Origin: Ardenticatena sp.
GTDB lineage: Bacteria > Chloroflexota > Anaerolineae > Ardenticatenales > Ardenticatenaceae
Direction of reading: 5' to 3'
Assembly (NCBI GenBank): GCA_015487975.1
Contig: WFOS01000073.1
Span: forward strand, 1-64,000
Length of the DNA stretch: 64,000 nt
Below are positions 18,171 through 26,365 of the stretch, one piece after another. The notes under the pieces are model-generated. The model saw nothing but the letters and a program-made list of their open reading frames with translations. It had not been told where the DNA came from and did not search any database. A program made the position numbers and the translations under genes. Every line of letters begins with the position of its first letter. The first letter of the stretch is position 1.

Positions 18171-20264
18171 ATGAAACGCTTCAGGCTCTCGTTACTCTTT
18201 GTGTTGGCGCTGTTCTTGCTGCTTGCGCCAACACGGTTCCCAATGGCCTCGGTCGAAGCGACCGAACCTGTCGAGGTCATCGTTCAAGCAGCCAGTGTCG
18301 ACGAGGCAGCAACGTTGGCAGCACTGGCGGGTGGTGATGTCGTGCGCGAGCTGGGCATCATCGACGCTGTTGTAGTCCGTATCACCCCTGACCGTGTGGA
18401 AACATTGCGCCAGACGCCGGGGGTCAAGTCCGTCTGGGAAAATGCGCGTGTACGTGTTGCTGCACGCCCTGCGGATGATGAACACGAAGACGACGAAGAC
18501 GATGAAGACGAAGAAATTTTGCATACACCGTCGGATACGCTGGTCGTACATCCTTTACACCAAGCAGGGATCACCGGGCGTGGTGTGACCGTTGCCATCG
18601 TCGACTCGGGCTTGGCAACATTCAAGAAACTGAAACCATCGATGAAAGGTCGCCCCGATGGCGCCCCCAATGATGGCAGCCTCTTCTACAAGAACAAGAA
18701 AACCGGGCAATTCGTTCTCTACAAAGACTTCGTCGATCCCAACGCCAAGAAAAGCCAAGACCCGGTTGGGCACGGGACACACGTTGCTGGCATCATTGCC
18801 AATGCCGATGTGCTCGATGACGACGTGGCGGACGAGAAATTTGCTGGCATCGCCCCGGAGGCCAACCTGGTCATTGCGCGCGCTATCGGTGCTGATGGGG
18901 CTGGCACCTATGCCGATGTCATTGCTGCGATCGATTGGATCGTCTCCATGAAGGATGTCTACGGCATCGACGTCCTCAACCTCTCGATCACCAGTGATGT
19001 CAAAGGCCCCTATTGGGTCGATCCGCTCAACCAGGCCGTGATGCGCGCTTGGGCGGCTGGAATCGTCGTCGTTGCAGCTGCGGGGAATAGTGGGCCCGAT
19101 CCACTTAGCATTACGACGCCAGGAAATGTCCCCTACGTCATCACCGTTGGTGCCTATCGTGAAGGCATCTATGCAGATGGCGGCCGTGCGGAGCTGACGG
19201 ATTATTCCGGACGGGGGCCCACGGAATCGCGCTTCGTCAAGCCGGATGTCATCGCACCGGGGGTGAAAATCTACGCCCCAATGCCCGTCGATGCGTCCCT
19301 CACGCAAACCGAATCGGGCCAGTACGCTGTCAAAGGGCACTTCCGCTTGGCTGGTAAGAAGGTCCACAAGGTGAAGTATTACCCGCTCTCGGGAACGTCG
19401 ATGGCGACGGCGGAGGTGAGTGGTGTCGTGGCACTCATCCTCCAACAGCATCCTGATCTTACCAATGACGAGGTCAAAGGGCGCTTGATGCGTACCGCTG
19501 AACAAGCAGTACGTCTTGACAACGGTGCGCACCTCTATAGTGCTTGGGAACAAGGGGCTGGGCGTGTGAATGCCTTGTTGGCTGTGCTGGCGCCCGATGT
19601 CCCATTCGTTGCCAACCAAGGGATGGATGCGGCTGCCGATGCTGTCATCGATGGAACGCATTATCTCGGCCCCACAGCCTATACACCAGAACAAGGGTAT
19701 TTCATCGTCGGGAAAACCGAGTATCCCTACCTGGCATGGAGCGGAATCCCAACAGCTTACAATGGTGAGTACACTTGGTTGGGTGACTATGCATTACTAG
19801 GTGATTATGCATTACTGGGTGATTATGCACTCTTAGGTAATTATGATTTCTTAAAGGATCAATCTTGGTTAAGCGACTATGCTCTTCTGGGTGATTACGC
19901 TCTCTTAGGCGATTATGCATTGCTGGGTGATTATGCGCTCTTAGGTGATTACGCCCTTTTAGGTGACTATGCTCTTCTAGGTGATTATGCCTTACTTGGC
20001 GATTACGCACTCTTAGGAAACCATGCATTCCTAGGAGAATATGCTTTCAACAGTGATTACGCTCTTCTAGGTGATTATGCGCTCTTAGGTGATTACGCAC
20101 TCCTGGGTGACTATGCACTCTTGGGTGATTATGCGCTCCTGGGTGACTATGCACTCTTGGGTGATTACGCACTCCTGGGTGACTATGCACTCTTGGGTGA
20201 TTATGCGCTCCTGGGTGACTATGCATTGTTAGGTATCACCCTTGGCGTCCTGCCTACCCCATGA
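18171..20264 (+). CDS. Secreted S8 (subtilisin-like) serine peptidase with C-terminal DYALLG hexapeptide repeat domain
   Basis: Signal peptide; VAIVDSGL, GHGTHVAGIIA, SGTSMATAEVSGVVALI catalytic motifs; about 26 hexapeptides at C-terminus; RBS AGGAGG. Confidence 0.93.
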   Translation: MKRFRLSLLFVLALFLLLAPTRFPMASVEATEPVEVIVQAASVDEAATLAALAGGDVVRELGIIDAVVVRITPDRVETLRQTPGVKSVWENARVRVAARPADDEHEDDEDDEDEEILHTPSDTLVVHPLHQAGITGRGVTVAIVDSGLATFKKLKPSMKGRPDGAPNDGSLFYKNKKTGQFVLYKDFVDPNAKKSQDPVGHGTHVAGIIANADVLDDDVADEKFAGIAPEANLVIARAIGADGAGTYADVIAAIDWIVSMKDVYGIDVLNLSITSDVKGPYWVDPLNQAVMRAWAAGIVVVAAAGNSGPDPLSITTPGNVPYVITVGAYREGIYADGGRAELTDYSGRGPTESRFVKPDVIAPGVKIYAPMPVDASLTQTESGQYAVKGHFRLAGKKVHKVKYYPLSGTSMATAEVSGVVALILQQHPDLTNDEVKGRLMRTAEQAVRLDNGAHLYSAWEQGAGRVNALLAVLAPDVPFVANQGMDAAADAVIDGTHYLGPTAYTPEQGYFIVGKTEYPYLAWSGIPTAYNGEYTWLGDYALLGDYALLGDYALLGNYDFLKDQSWLSDYALLGDYALLGDYALLGDYALLGDYALLGDYALLGDYALLGDYALLGNHAFLGEYAFNSDYALLGDYALLGDYALLGDYALLGDYALLGDYALLGDYALLGDYALLGDYALLGDYALLGITLGVLPTP
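19777..20236 (+). repeat. Tandem 18-bp (hexapeptide DYALLG) coding repeat
   Basis: 21 perfect DYALLG units in three blocks separated by degenerate hexads (NYDFLK, DQSWLS, NHAFLG, EYAFNS). Confidence 0.95.
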
Positions 20265-20295
20265 GAACGAGTCCGAAAGCAACACGATGATGCGG

Positions 20296-20323
20296 TAAAG
20301 GCCACCATGTTTGGTGGCCTTTA
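20296..20323 (+). terminator. Terminator after S8 peptidase
   Basis: TAAAGGCCACCA-tgtt-TGGTGGCCTTTA perfect 12-bp arms. Confidence 0.75.
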
Positions 20324-20453
20324 CCTTTGGTTCTCCACGACTAGGACAAAAGGTTCATAGACCTTGTATCTATTTGCATCTATTATGAGATGAAGTATAA
20401 GATGGAATCGGGCCACTTTCCAAGCATCAATCCGATCTGCTCATTGGAAAGAG

Positions 20454-23066
20454 ATGAAGTCACAAAAACTATTGCCATGCCATCAACATGTTGCTGCCCA
20501 CATTCGTACATTTCTACAGACGCTGCCCCACGGTGACAGCAGTGGTCTTCTTCTTGTGGGTGAGGTAGGTGTAGGGAAAACGACGCTCATTCGATCGCAG
20601 CTTTCTCAAGGCATACCATCTTCAACAACGATAGCTCATGGGATTGCTTTTCCCACCACACAGCATCTGCCATTTGGCCTTGTCACAGCCATCCTATATT
20701 CACTCTTAGGGATGGCATTCCCCTGTACCACTGAAACCGGGTTCCAGCAGATAGAAACACTCCTGGCACCACGACTTGGCCATCAGTGGGAAGCCGTTCG
20801 GCCAGCACTTCACTACTTGCTTCATAGTCCCGATACCAGCACCCAAGCGCGTTTACTTCTGTTACCACCAGATCAAATCAAGCATCAACTGTTCTGGGCA
20901 ATACGGCAACTCTTCAAAGCCTTTGCTCAAACGGGTCCCCTTTTGCTCGTCGTTGAAAATTTCCACTGGGCGGATGAGCACTCTCTTGACATTCTGAGTA
21001 CACTTCCTTCCATCAAAGCCCCATTTTCCATACGATTGTTGGGCTCGACATGGGATGAAGGATGGAAACGTCTCTCGGCTGCTGCACAATCACACCATAC
21101 CCAAGATTTTTGGCACTCTCTTGTCGTCGAACCTTTGCCAAAGGCAGAAACACGCACTCTCATAGAGGCATTACTTCCAAATGTCACCGCTGCGTATGCT
21201 GACGATCTCACCAATCATTCGCAAGGCAACCTCCTCTACATTCATGCAATTGTCAAGGATTTCGGCCTGGGCATTCGAGATCAAACGACACCGCTTCCAA
21301 GAACCATTGCTGATATCTTCCTTCACCGCCTGAGACATCTGTCAGGCCCAACACAGACGCTAATCAAGATAGCGAGTGTCATTGGATCACCCATTGACCC
21401 GCAACTCCTACAACACATTGCAGAATCTCTAGCTTTTACAGGCGCAGAATACCAAGCGCAACTTTCTGTTGCACAAGAATGGAAGTTTCTCGAAAGCATC
21501 GAACATGTCCTAACGTTTCGTACCTTTCTTGCTGAAGAATCTATCTATCGTGCACTCGAGAGTGAAACACGCGCCCAATGGCATTGGTTGACAGCGCAGG
21601 CCATCGAATCCCTCTGGTCAATATCCCATCCGTGGCGACTGACACTACTGGCTCATCATTACCAACATAGTGCGCATCCTCACCAAGCCATTCGATATTT
21701 GCTCCAAGCTGGTCAAGAGGCTGCGCAACAATATGCAAATCGTGAAGCAATCGTACTGTTGTCAGCCGCTCATCAGATTGCTTACGAAAGAGGGGTTGAC
21801 ATACGTACCGCCCGCCAGCTACGCATTGCATTGGGGAATGCATTCTTCGCCGTCGGGCAATATGAGGATGCAGATCGTCACTACAATGAAGCCTTGCTGC
21901 TTACCGAACGCCTTGACAATCCACCCCCACTTCTTCACGCCGAAGTGTATCGCTTACAAGGACGTATCGCAGAAGTGCGCGGCGACTATACGAAAGCTCT
22001 CGAGTGGCTCAAACAGGCACACGCGTTCTTGCAAGAACGAGAGCGCAACAACGCCGAGCGGCTCGAAAAAGCGCGCATTTGCAGCGACTTGGGCCTTGTT
22101 TATCACCGTCAGGGGTTGTTCAAAGAAGCCGAAGAGTGGTTACACTCGGCATTGGCACTGGCTATGACAGCAGAGGATGACGCACTTTCTGCGGAAATAT
22201 TGCACCGTATTGGCTCGCTCTTCTTCTCGCGCGGCGACTTAGATCTTGCCGCACATTATCTACAGCAAGCACTAGATTTGCGACAATCTCTGGATAGCAA
22301 ATATACAACTGCACGTACTATGGTCAATCTAGGAGCGTGCTATAACGCACAAGGGCGCTGGAAAAAGGCTTTACAACTTTCTGAAGAATCTTTGCAGGTG
22401 CTAACTGAGTTTGGTGACTTTGAAGGTATTACCGCTGTATGTATCAACCTAGGGCAAATATGGAACCATCGAGGCAATTTTGACAAAGCAGGAGCGTATC
22501 TCGATCAAGCTATAGATATCGCAACAAGAATCAATCACACGCATTTTTTGGCGCTTGCGTTGATTACGAAAACTCAACTCTATCTCCAGAAGAAAGATAT
22601 TACAAAGGCCAAAGAAACCGCTACTCGCATACCAGAAACGATACCTTCTCTGACGTGTCGAAAATACCATCTGCTTGGTGAAATAGCCTTACGCAAGAAA
22701 CAACTACAAGAATCCCAACGTTGGATTGAGCAATCAGCTCAATTGTTACAAACAACGAATATTCGTGATTCAAAAATGCATCGCATGTACCACCACCGCC
22801 TGAAAGGGCTGCTCGCTGCTGCCGAAGGCAAATTCCACCATGCGCTCGCCGAACTGCAAATGGCCATCGATCTTGCGCCAGATGATTACGAAAAAGCCTT
22901 CTTCCTCACCGAAGCAGCGGAACTGGCGCATCAAGTGGGCGACCACGAATTTGCGACCATCTTCATCACGCAAGCACGCCCACTCGCTGAAATGCTGGAA
23001 GCCACCCCTCTTCTCGAACGCCTCGATGCTATCCTGGGGGATGTTTCCTCACAAACCGTTGCCTAA
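20454..23066 (+). CDS. AAA/STAND-type ATPase with C-terminal TPR repeats
   Basis: P-loop GEVGVGKTTL, Walker B-like LLLVVENFHWAD, multiple TPR-like helices (ALDLRQSLDSKYTTARTMVNLGACYNAQGRWKKAL). Confidence 0.82.
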   Translation: MKSQKLLPCHQHVAAHIRTFLQTLPHGDSSGLLLVGEVGVGKTTLIRSQLSQGIPSSTTIAHGIAFPTTQHLPFGLVTAILYSLLGMAFPCTTETGFQQIETLLAPRLGHQWEAVRPALHYLLHSPDTSTQARLLLLPPDQIKHQLFWAIRQLFKAFAQTGPLLLVVENFHWADEHSLDILSTLPSIKAPFSIRLLGSTWDEGWKRLSAAAQSHHTQDFWHSLVVEPLPKAETRTLIEALLPNVTAAYADDLTNHSQGNLLYIHAIVKDFGLGIRDQTTPLPRTIADIFLHRLRHLSGPTQTLIKIASVIGSPIDPQLLQHIAESLAFTGAEYQAQLSVAQEWKFLESIEHVLTFRTFLAEESIYRALESETRAQWHWLTAQAIESLWSISHPWRLTLLAHHYQHSAHPHQAIRYLLQAGQEAAQQYANREAIVLLSAAHQIAYERGVDIRTARQLRIALGNAFFAVGQYEDADRHYNEALLLTERLDNPPPLLHAEVYRLQGRIAEVRGDYTKALEWLKQAHAFLQERERNNAERLEKARICSDLGLVYHRQGLFKEAEEWLHSALALAMTAEDDALSAEILHRIGSLFFSRGDLDLAAHYLQQALDLRQSLDSKYTTARTMVNLGACYNAQGRWKKALQLSEESLQVLTEFGDFEGITAVCINLGQIWNHRGNFDKAGAYLDQAIDIATRINHTHFLALALITKTQLYLQKKDITKAKETATRIPETIPSLTCRKYHLLGEIALRKKQLQESQRWIEQSAQLLQTTNIRDSKMHRMYHHRLKGLLAAAEGKFHHALAELQMAIDLAPDDYEKAFFLTEAAELAHQVGDHEFATIFITQARPLAEMLEATPLLERLDAILGDVSSQTVA

Positions 23067-23071
23067 CACAT

Positions 23072-23098
23072 CGCGGGGCGCTCCACAGGCGCCCCGCG
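23072..23098. terminator. Hairpin between convergent genes
   Basis: CGCGGGGCGC-tccacag-GCGCCCCGCG. Confidence 0.6.
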
Positions 23099-23121
23099 CC
23101 ATTTCGCCTTGCCCTCTCGAT

Positions 23122-23586
23122 CTAGATAAAAAGAATCTGCGCTCCTTCCGCCATCTCCAAGAACTCCATCGCTCCCACAATGTCATCCACCTGCGGCACC
23201 AAATCTTCCTTCGTGAGCCCCATCATATCCGCTGCCATCTGGCACGCATAGATCTCCGCGCCGGCATCGTGTACCATTTCCAGAAACTCACGTACTGGTG
23301 GAAAGTCCAACTTCTCCATCTGCTTCTTCATCATCGTCGTGGCCAAATCGGTCGCACCTGGCAACACACCTGCCAGTTGCGGCATATGCATCGCCGGATT
23401 GCCAACCGGTGCAACCTTCAAATGATCTACCGTCTTCTCGTTGATGACATCCATGCCCCAGAAGGTGAAGAACAACTTGACTTCGATACCTAGCATCCGG
23501 GCAGCATTTGCCAACACCAACCCCGGATACGCCATGTCCAACGTGCCCTTCGAGACGATAATGGCGAGCTTGCGGTCTTCACTCAT
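23122..23586 (-). CDS. DsrE/DsrF-like (DsrE2-type) sulfur carrier protein
   Basis: LAIIVSKGTLDMAYPGLVLANAARMLGIEVKLFFTFWGMDVI...GAEIYACQMAADMMGL with conserved Cys. Confidence 0.87.
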   Translation of the reverse strand: MSEDRKLAIIVSKGTLDMAYPGLVLANAARMLGIEVKLFFTFWGMDVINEKTVDHLKVAPVGNPAMHMPQLAGVLPGATDLATTMMKKQMEKLDFPPVREFLEMVHDAGAEIYACQMAADMMGLTKEDLVPQVDDIVGAMEFLEMAEGAQILFI

Positions 23587-23664
23587 GGTTACCCTCCTGC
23601 CTCATTTCTCATCTGTCGTTCAATGGGCGGGCAAACGGTCCGCCCGCCCTTGCTCGAGACACCC

Positions 23665-24003
23665 TCAGATGCAGCCCTTCGGTTTCCCCAAACCGGCAAT
23701 CCGTGCCACCTTCTTTGCCGGTCCTTTCGGGAACAACTGATACAATTCCTTCGTCGGGACGCCAGAGCGCTTCGTAATCGCACGCAAGGTTGGCGGTTCG
23801 CCATGTTCTTCGTAGTATTTGCGCACGAAGTTGATGACTTCCCAATGGCGATCGGTCAGATCGATACCTTCCTCACGTGCCAATGCTTCGGCAATCTCCG
23901 GTGTCCAGTCATCCGGGTTTACGAGGAACCCCTCGGCATCCAACGCTACGTTCAGTTCTGCCAGTGTCTTGGTGGTCATTTCTTTCCCTCCTGTTTCGTT
24001 CAC
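23665..24003 (-). CDS. TusE/DsrC/DsvC family sulfur relay protein
   Basis: LDAEGFLVNPDDWTPEIAEALAREEGI-LTDRHWEVINFVRKYYEEHGEPPTLRAITK...ELFP-type C-terminus ending GKPKGCI. Confidence 0.92.
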   Translation of the reverse strand: MNETGGKEMTTKTLAELNVALDAEGFLVNPDDWTPEIAEALAREEGIDLTDRHWEVINFVRKYYEEHGEPPTLRAITKRSGVPTKELYQLFPKGPAKKVARIAGLGKPKGCI

Positions 24004-24746
24004 ACTTCCTTGCTCGTCTTGGTCTGCTCATTTTGTGGCGCCATCCCCCGTAGCGCTGCCAATACCACCGCCAGCCCGCGTCGCACCTGAGGATCGCGCA
24101 TCATGCGCAACAGCGAACGCAGATCGGTAGGCATCTCGGCAACGTCGTGCTCGGCTTCCTGCAAACTGTTGGTCACCTGTGACAGCAAGTGCATCATCTG
24201 TGGCTGCGTCAACTCTTTGACGGTGTTCAAAATCAACACGACATGGTCGCCCAACTGGCGCACATCCTCCGGCGTGAAGCCGGTGATAATCCGATCGACC
24301 ACATACCCCACTTCCAGCAAGAAGGGGACGTACCCGCGTTTGTCCGCTTCTTCGGCATAGCGCATCAGCTCGTGGTACGCATCGTGGGCAATCGGCCCGA
24401 GCGCATCGGCAAGGTCGGCCATGCTTTCCAGCGTATCCAGCAGGCGGTTCAGGTTGCGCACATTCCAGGCCAGCCGTCGCACAAGCGTAACAAGTTCTTC
24501 CTGTGTCAACACCTGTTCCAGGTCGCGCAACTCATCCACCAGCACCTCATACGCATCGTGCATCACCGGCTGCATGGCGCGTCCCAAATCCCGGCGTTCG
24601 AGTGCGGCAGCTTGCTGGCGTTCTGCCATTTCCACAACCAGGTCCAGCCGTTCAGCCACCGCCTCGAATCGCTCGCTGAGCGTTGTCAACCGGGATTCCA
24701 GTCGGTCGAGGCGTTCTTCGAGCCCCACAGTTGGCTGTACAGTCAT
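24000..24746 (-). CDS. DUF1641 domain protein
   Basis: Coiled-coil N-terminus then helical LLDTLESMADLADALGPI...LNTVKELTQPQMMHLL; position between DsrC and SQR-like genes. Confidence 0.75.
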   Translation of the reverse strand: MTVQPTVGLEERLDRLESRLTTLSERFEAVAERLDLVVEMAERQQAAALERRDLGRAMQPVMHDAYEVLVDELRDLEQVLTQEELVTLVRRLAWNVRNLNRLLDTLESMADLADALGPIAHDAYHELMRYAEEADKRGYVPFLLEVGYVVDRIITGFTPEDVRQLGDHVVLILNTVKELTQPQMMHLLSQVTNSLQEAEHDVAEMPTDLRSLLRMMRDPQVRRGLAVVLAALRGMAPQNEQTKTSKEV

Positions 24747-24759
24747 CGTTCGCCTCCTT

Positions 24760-25989
24760 TCACAACCGCTTGCCGGCCATGCTCATCTGCGCCGGAATGG
24801 GCAGCTCACGCCCCTTGAGCAGCACGTTCCAATACATCCAGTGGAAGAGCAATTTGCCCCAGTGGTTGACACGTGATTCTGTGAGCAACGGCATTGGCCC
24901 AATCCCCGGCAGTGGGAACATACCCGGCAACGGCTCGACATCATAGTTGAAGTCGATCAGCACCCCTTTGCCATACCCCGTTTCGATGAAGCAGTTGGAA
25001 TGTCCATCGAACAATGGCAGCAATTCCAGCCCATCGAGATAGCGGCGGAAGTTCTCCATGAAGGCATCCACCTCGAAATGCGCGACCGACCCCGCTTTGG
25101 ATGCTGGCAAATCGGTTGCATCCCCCAGCACGAAAATGTCATCGTAGTGCTTTGCCAGCAGGGTGTGCCGATCGGTCGGAACGAAATTCAACTCATCCCC
25201 CATTTCCGAGCGGGCAATCGCCTCTGCACCCATATGCACTGGAATAGAGACCAGTACGTCATATTCGATCTCTTGCTCATCATACGAGCGCAGAATGCGT
25301 GCATCCGGATCGACTTCCATCACGTTGAATTCCGGCACCACCTGAATCCCGCGTTCTGCGAGCATGTTGCCCAGCATCTCTGTTGCCTTCGGCTTGGTAA
25401 AGGCCCCCGGCAGTGGCGTCGCATACACAATCTCAATGCGATCACGCAAACCCCGGTGGGTGAAGTACCAGTCTGCCAGGAAGACAAATTCCAGCGGTGC
25501 AACCGGGCATTTGATAGGCATTTCAGCCACGTTCAACACCAGGCGCCCTTCTTTGAATTGACGTAGCGCCTTGGCAAGCGCAACCGCCCCTTCGAAATCG
25601 TAGAACGTGTGAATGCTCTTGTGCCATTCGTGTTCCATCAGGCCCGGTGTTTCTTCGGGATGAATGTGCGAGCCGGTCGCAATCACCAGCACGTCATACG
25701 CGACGTTGCGGCCATCCATCAGCACAACGCTCTTCTGGTCGGGGCGGATGTGGTCCACTTCGGCGAAAATCAACTCCGCGCCCGCTGGCAGGTAATAGCG
25801 CTTTGGACGTACCACGTCATCCTTGCTGTACACACCAAACGGCAGCAACAAGAACCCCGGCTGGTAATAGTGTTCGCGCGTTGCATCGACCACTGTGATG
25901 CGCCAATCGTCCATCTCGGGCATGCTTGCCAGCCGATTGGCCAGCATGGTGCCCGCGGTCCCTGCACCGAGAATGACTAGGCGTTTCAT
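24760..25989 (-). CDS. Sulfide:quinone oxidoreductase-like NAD(P)/FAD-dependent oxidoreductase
   Basis: LVILGAGTAGTMLANRL; KCPVAPLE; FVLGDATDLPASKAGSVAHFE. Confidence 0.85.
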   Translation of the reverse strand: MKRLVILGAGTAGTMLANRLASMPEMDDWRITVVDATREHYYQPGFLLLPFGVYSKDDVVRPKRYYLPAGAELIFAEVDHIRPDQKSVVLMDGRNVAYDVLVIATGSHIHPEETPGLMEHEWHKSIHTFYDFEGAVALAKALRQFKEGRLVLNVAEMPIKCPVAPLEFVFLADWYFTHRGLRDRIEIVYATPLPGAFTKPKATEMLGNMLAERGIQVVPEFNVMEVDPDARILRSYDEQEIEYDVLVSIPVHMGAEAIARSEMGDELNFVPTDRHTLLAKHYDDIFVLGDATDLPASKAGSVAHFEVDAFMENFRRYLDGLELLPLFDGHSNCFIETGYGKGVLIDFNYDVEPLPGMFPLPGIGPMPLLTESRVNHWGKLLFHWMYWNVLLKGRELPIPAQMSMAGKRL

Positions 25990-26200
25990 GGTTTGCTGCT
26001 CCTTCCTTTCGGTTCATCGCTTTCTGGATACTCCACCCCTGTACTGCATCAACATTGTACGACTTTTCATAAATGCCTTCCAGTGACCAGCAGCATAGAA
26101 AATCTGTGGCGAATGTCATGAAGGTGTCTCGATCGTCGGAAGAGGGCTTGGAGACGTATTACCACCCATTTGCAAGATATGCTATAATCGCGCCGCCTGT

Positions 26201-26273
26201 GCCCCGGTAGCTCAGTGGAGAGAGCAGCGGCCTTCTAAGCCGTTGGTCGGGGGTTCGAATCCCTCCCGGGGCG
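26201..26273 (+). tRNA. tRNA-Arg (anticodon TCT)
   Basis: Acceptor GCCCCGG/CCGGGGC, D-arm GCTCAGTGGAGAGAGC, anticodon loop CTTCTAA in GCGGC/GCCGT, TTCGAAT T-loop. Confidence 0.93.
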
Positions 26274-26365
26274 TTGCACCAATGCTGACCTGCTGGCTTC
26301 GACAACGCCTGTCAGACGTCAGCCTTCACACCGCGTAAACCCAAAACCGACACAGAGGAATCACC

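Noticed and set aside
19777-20236. CRISPR-like periodic repeat
   Set aside because: 18-bp in-frame contiguous coding repeat with no spacers; explained by DYALLG peptide repeats
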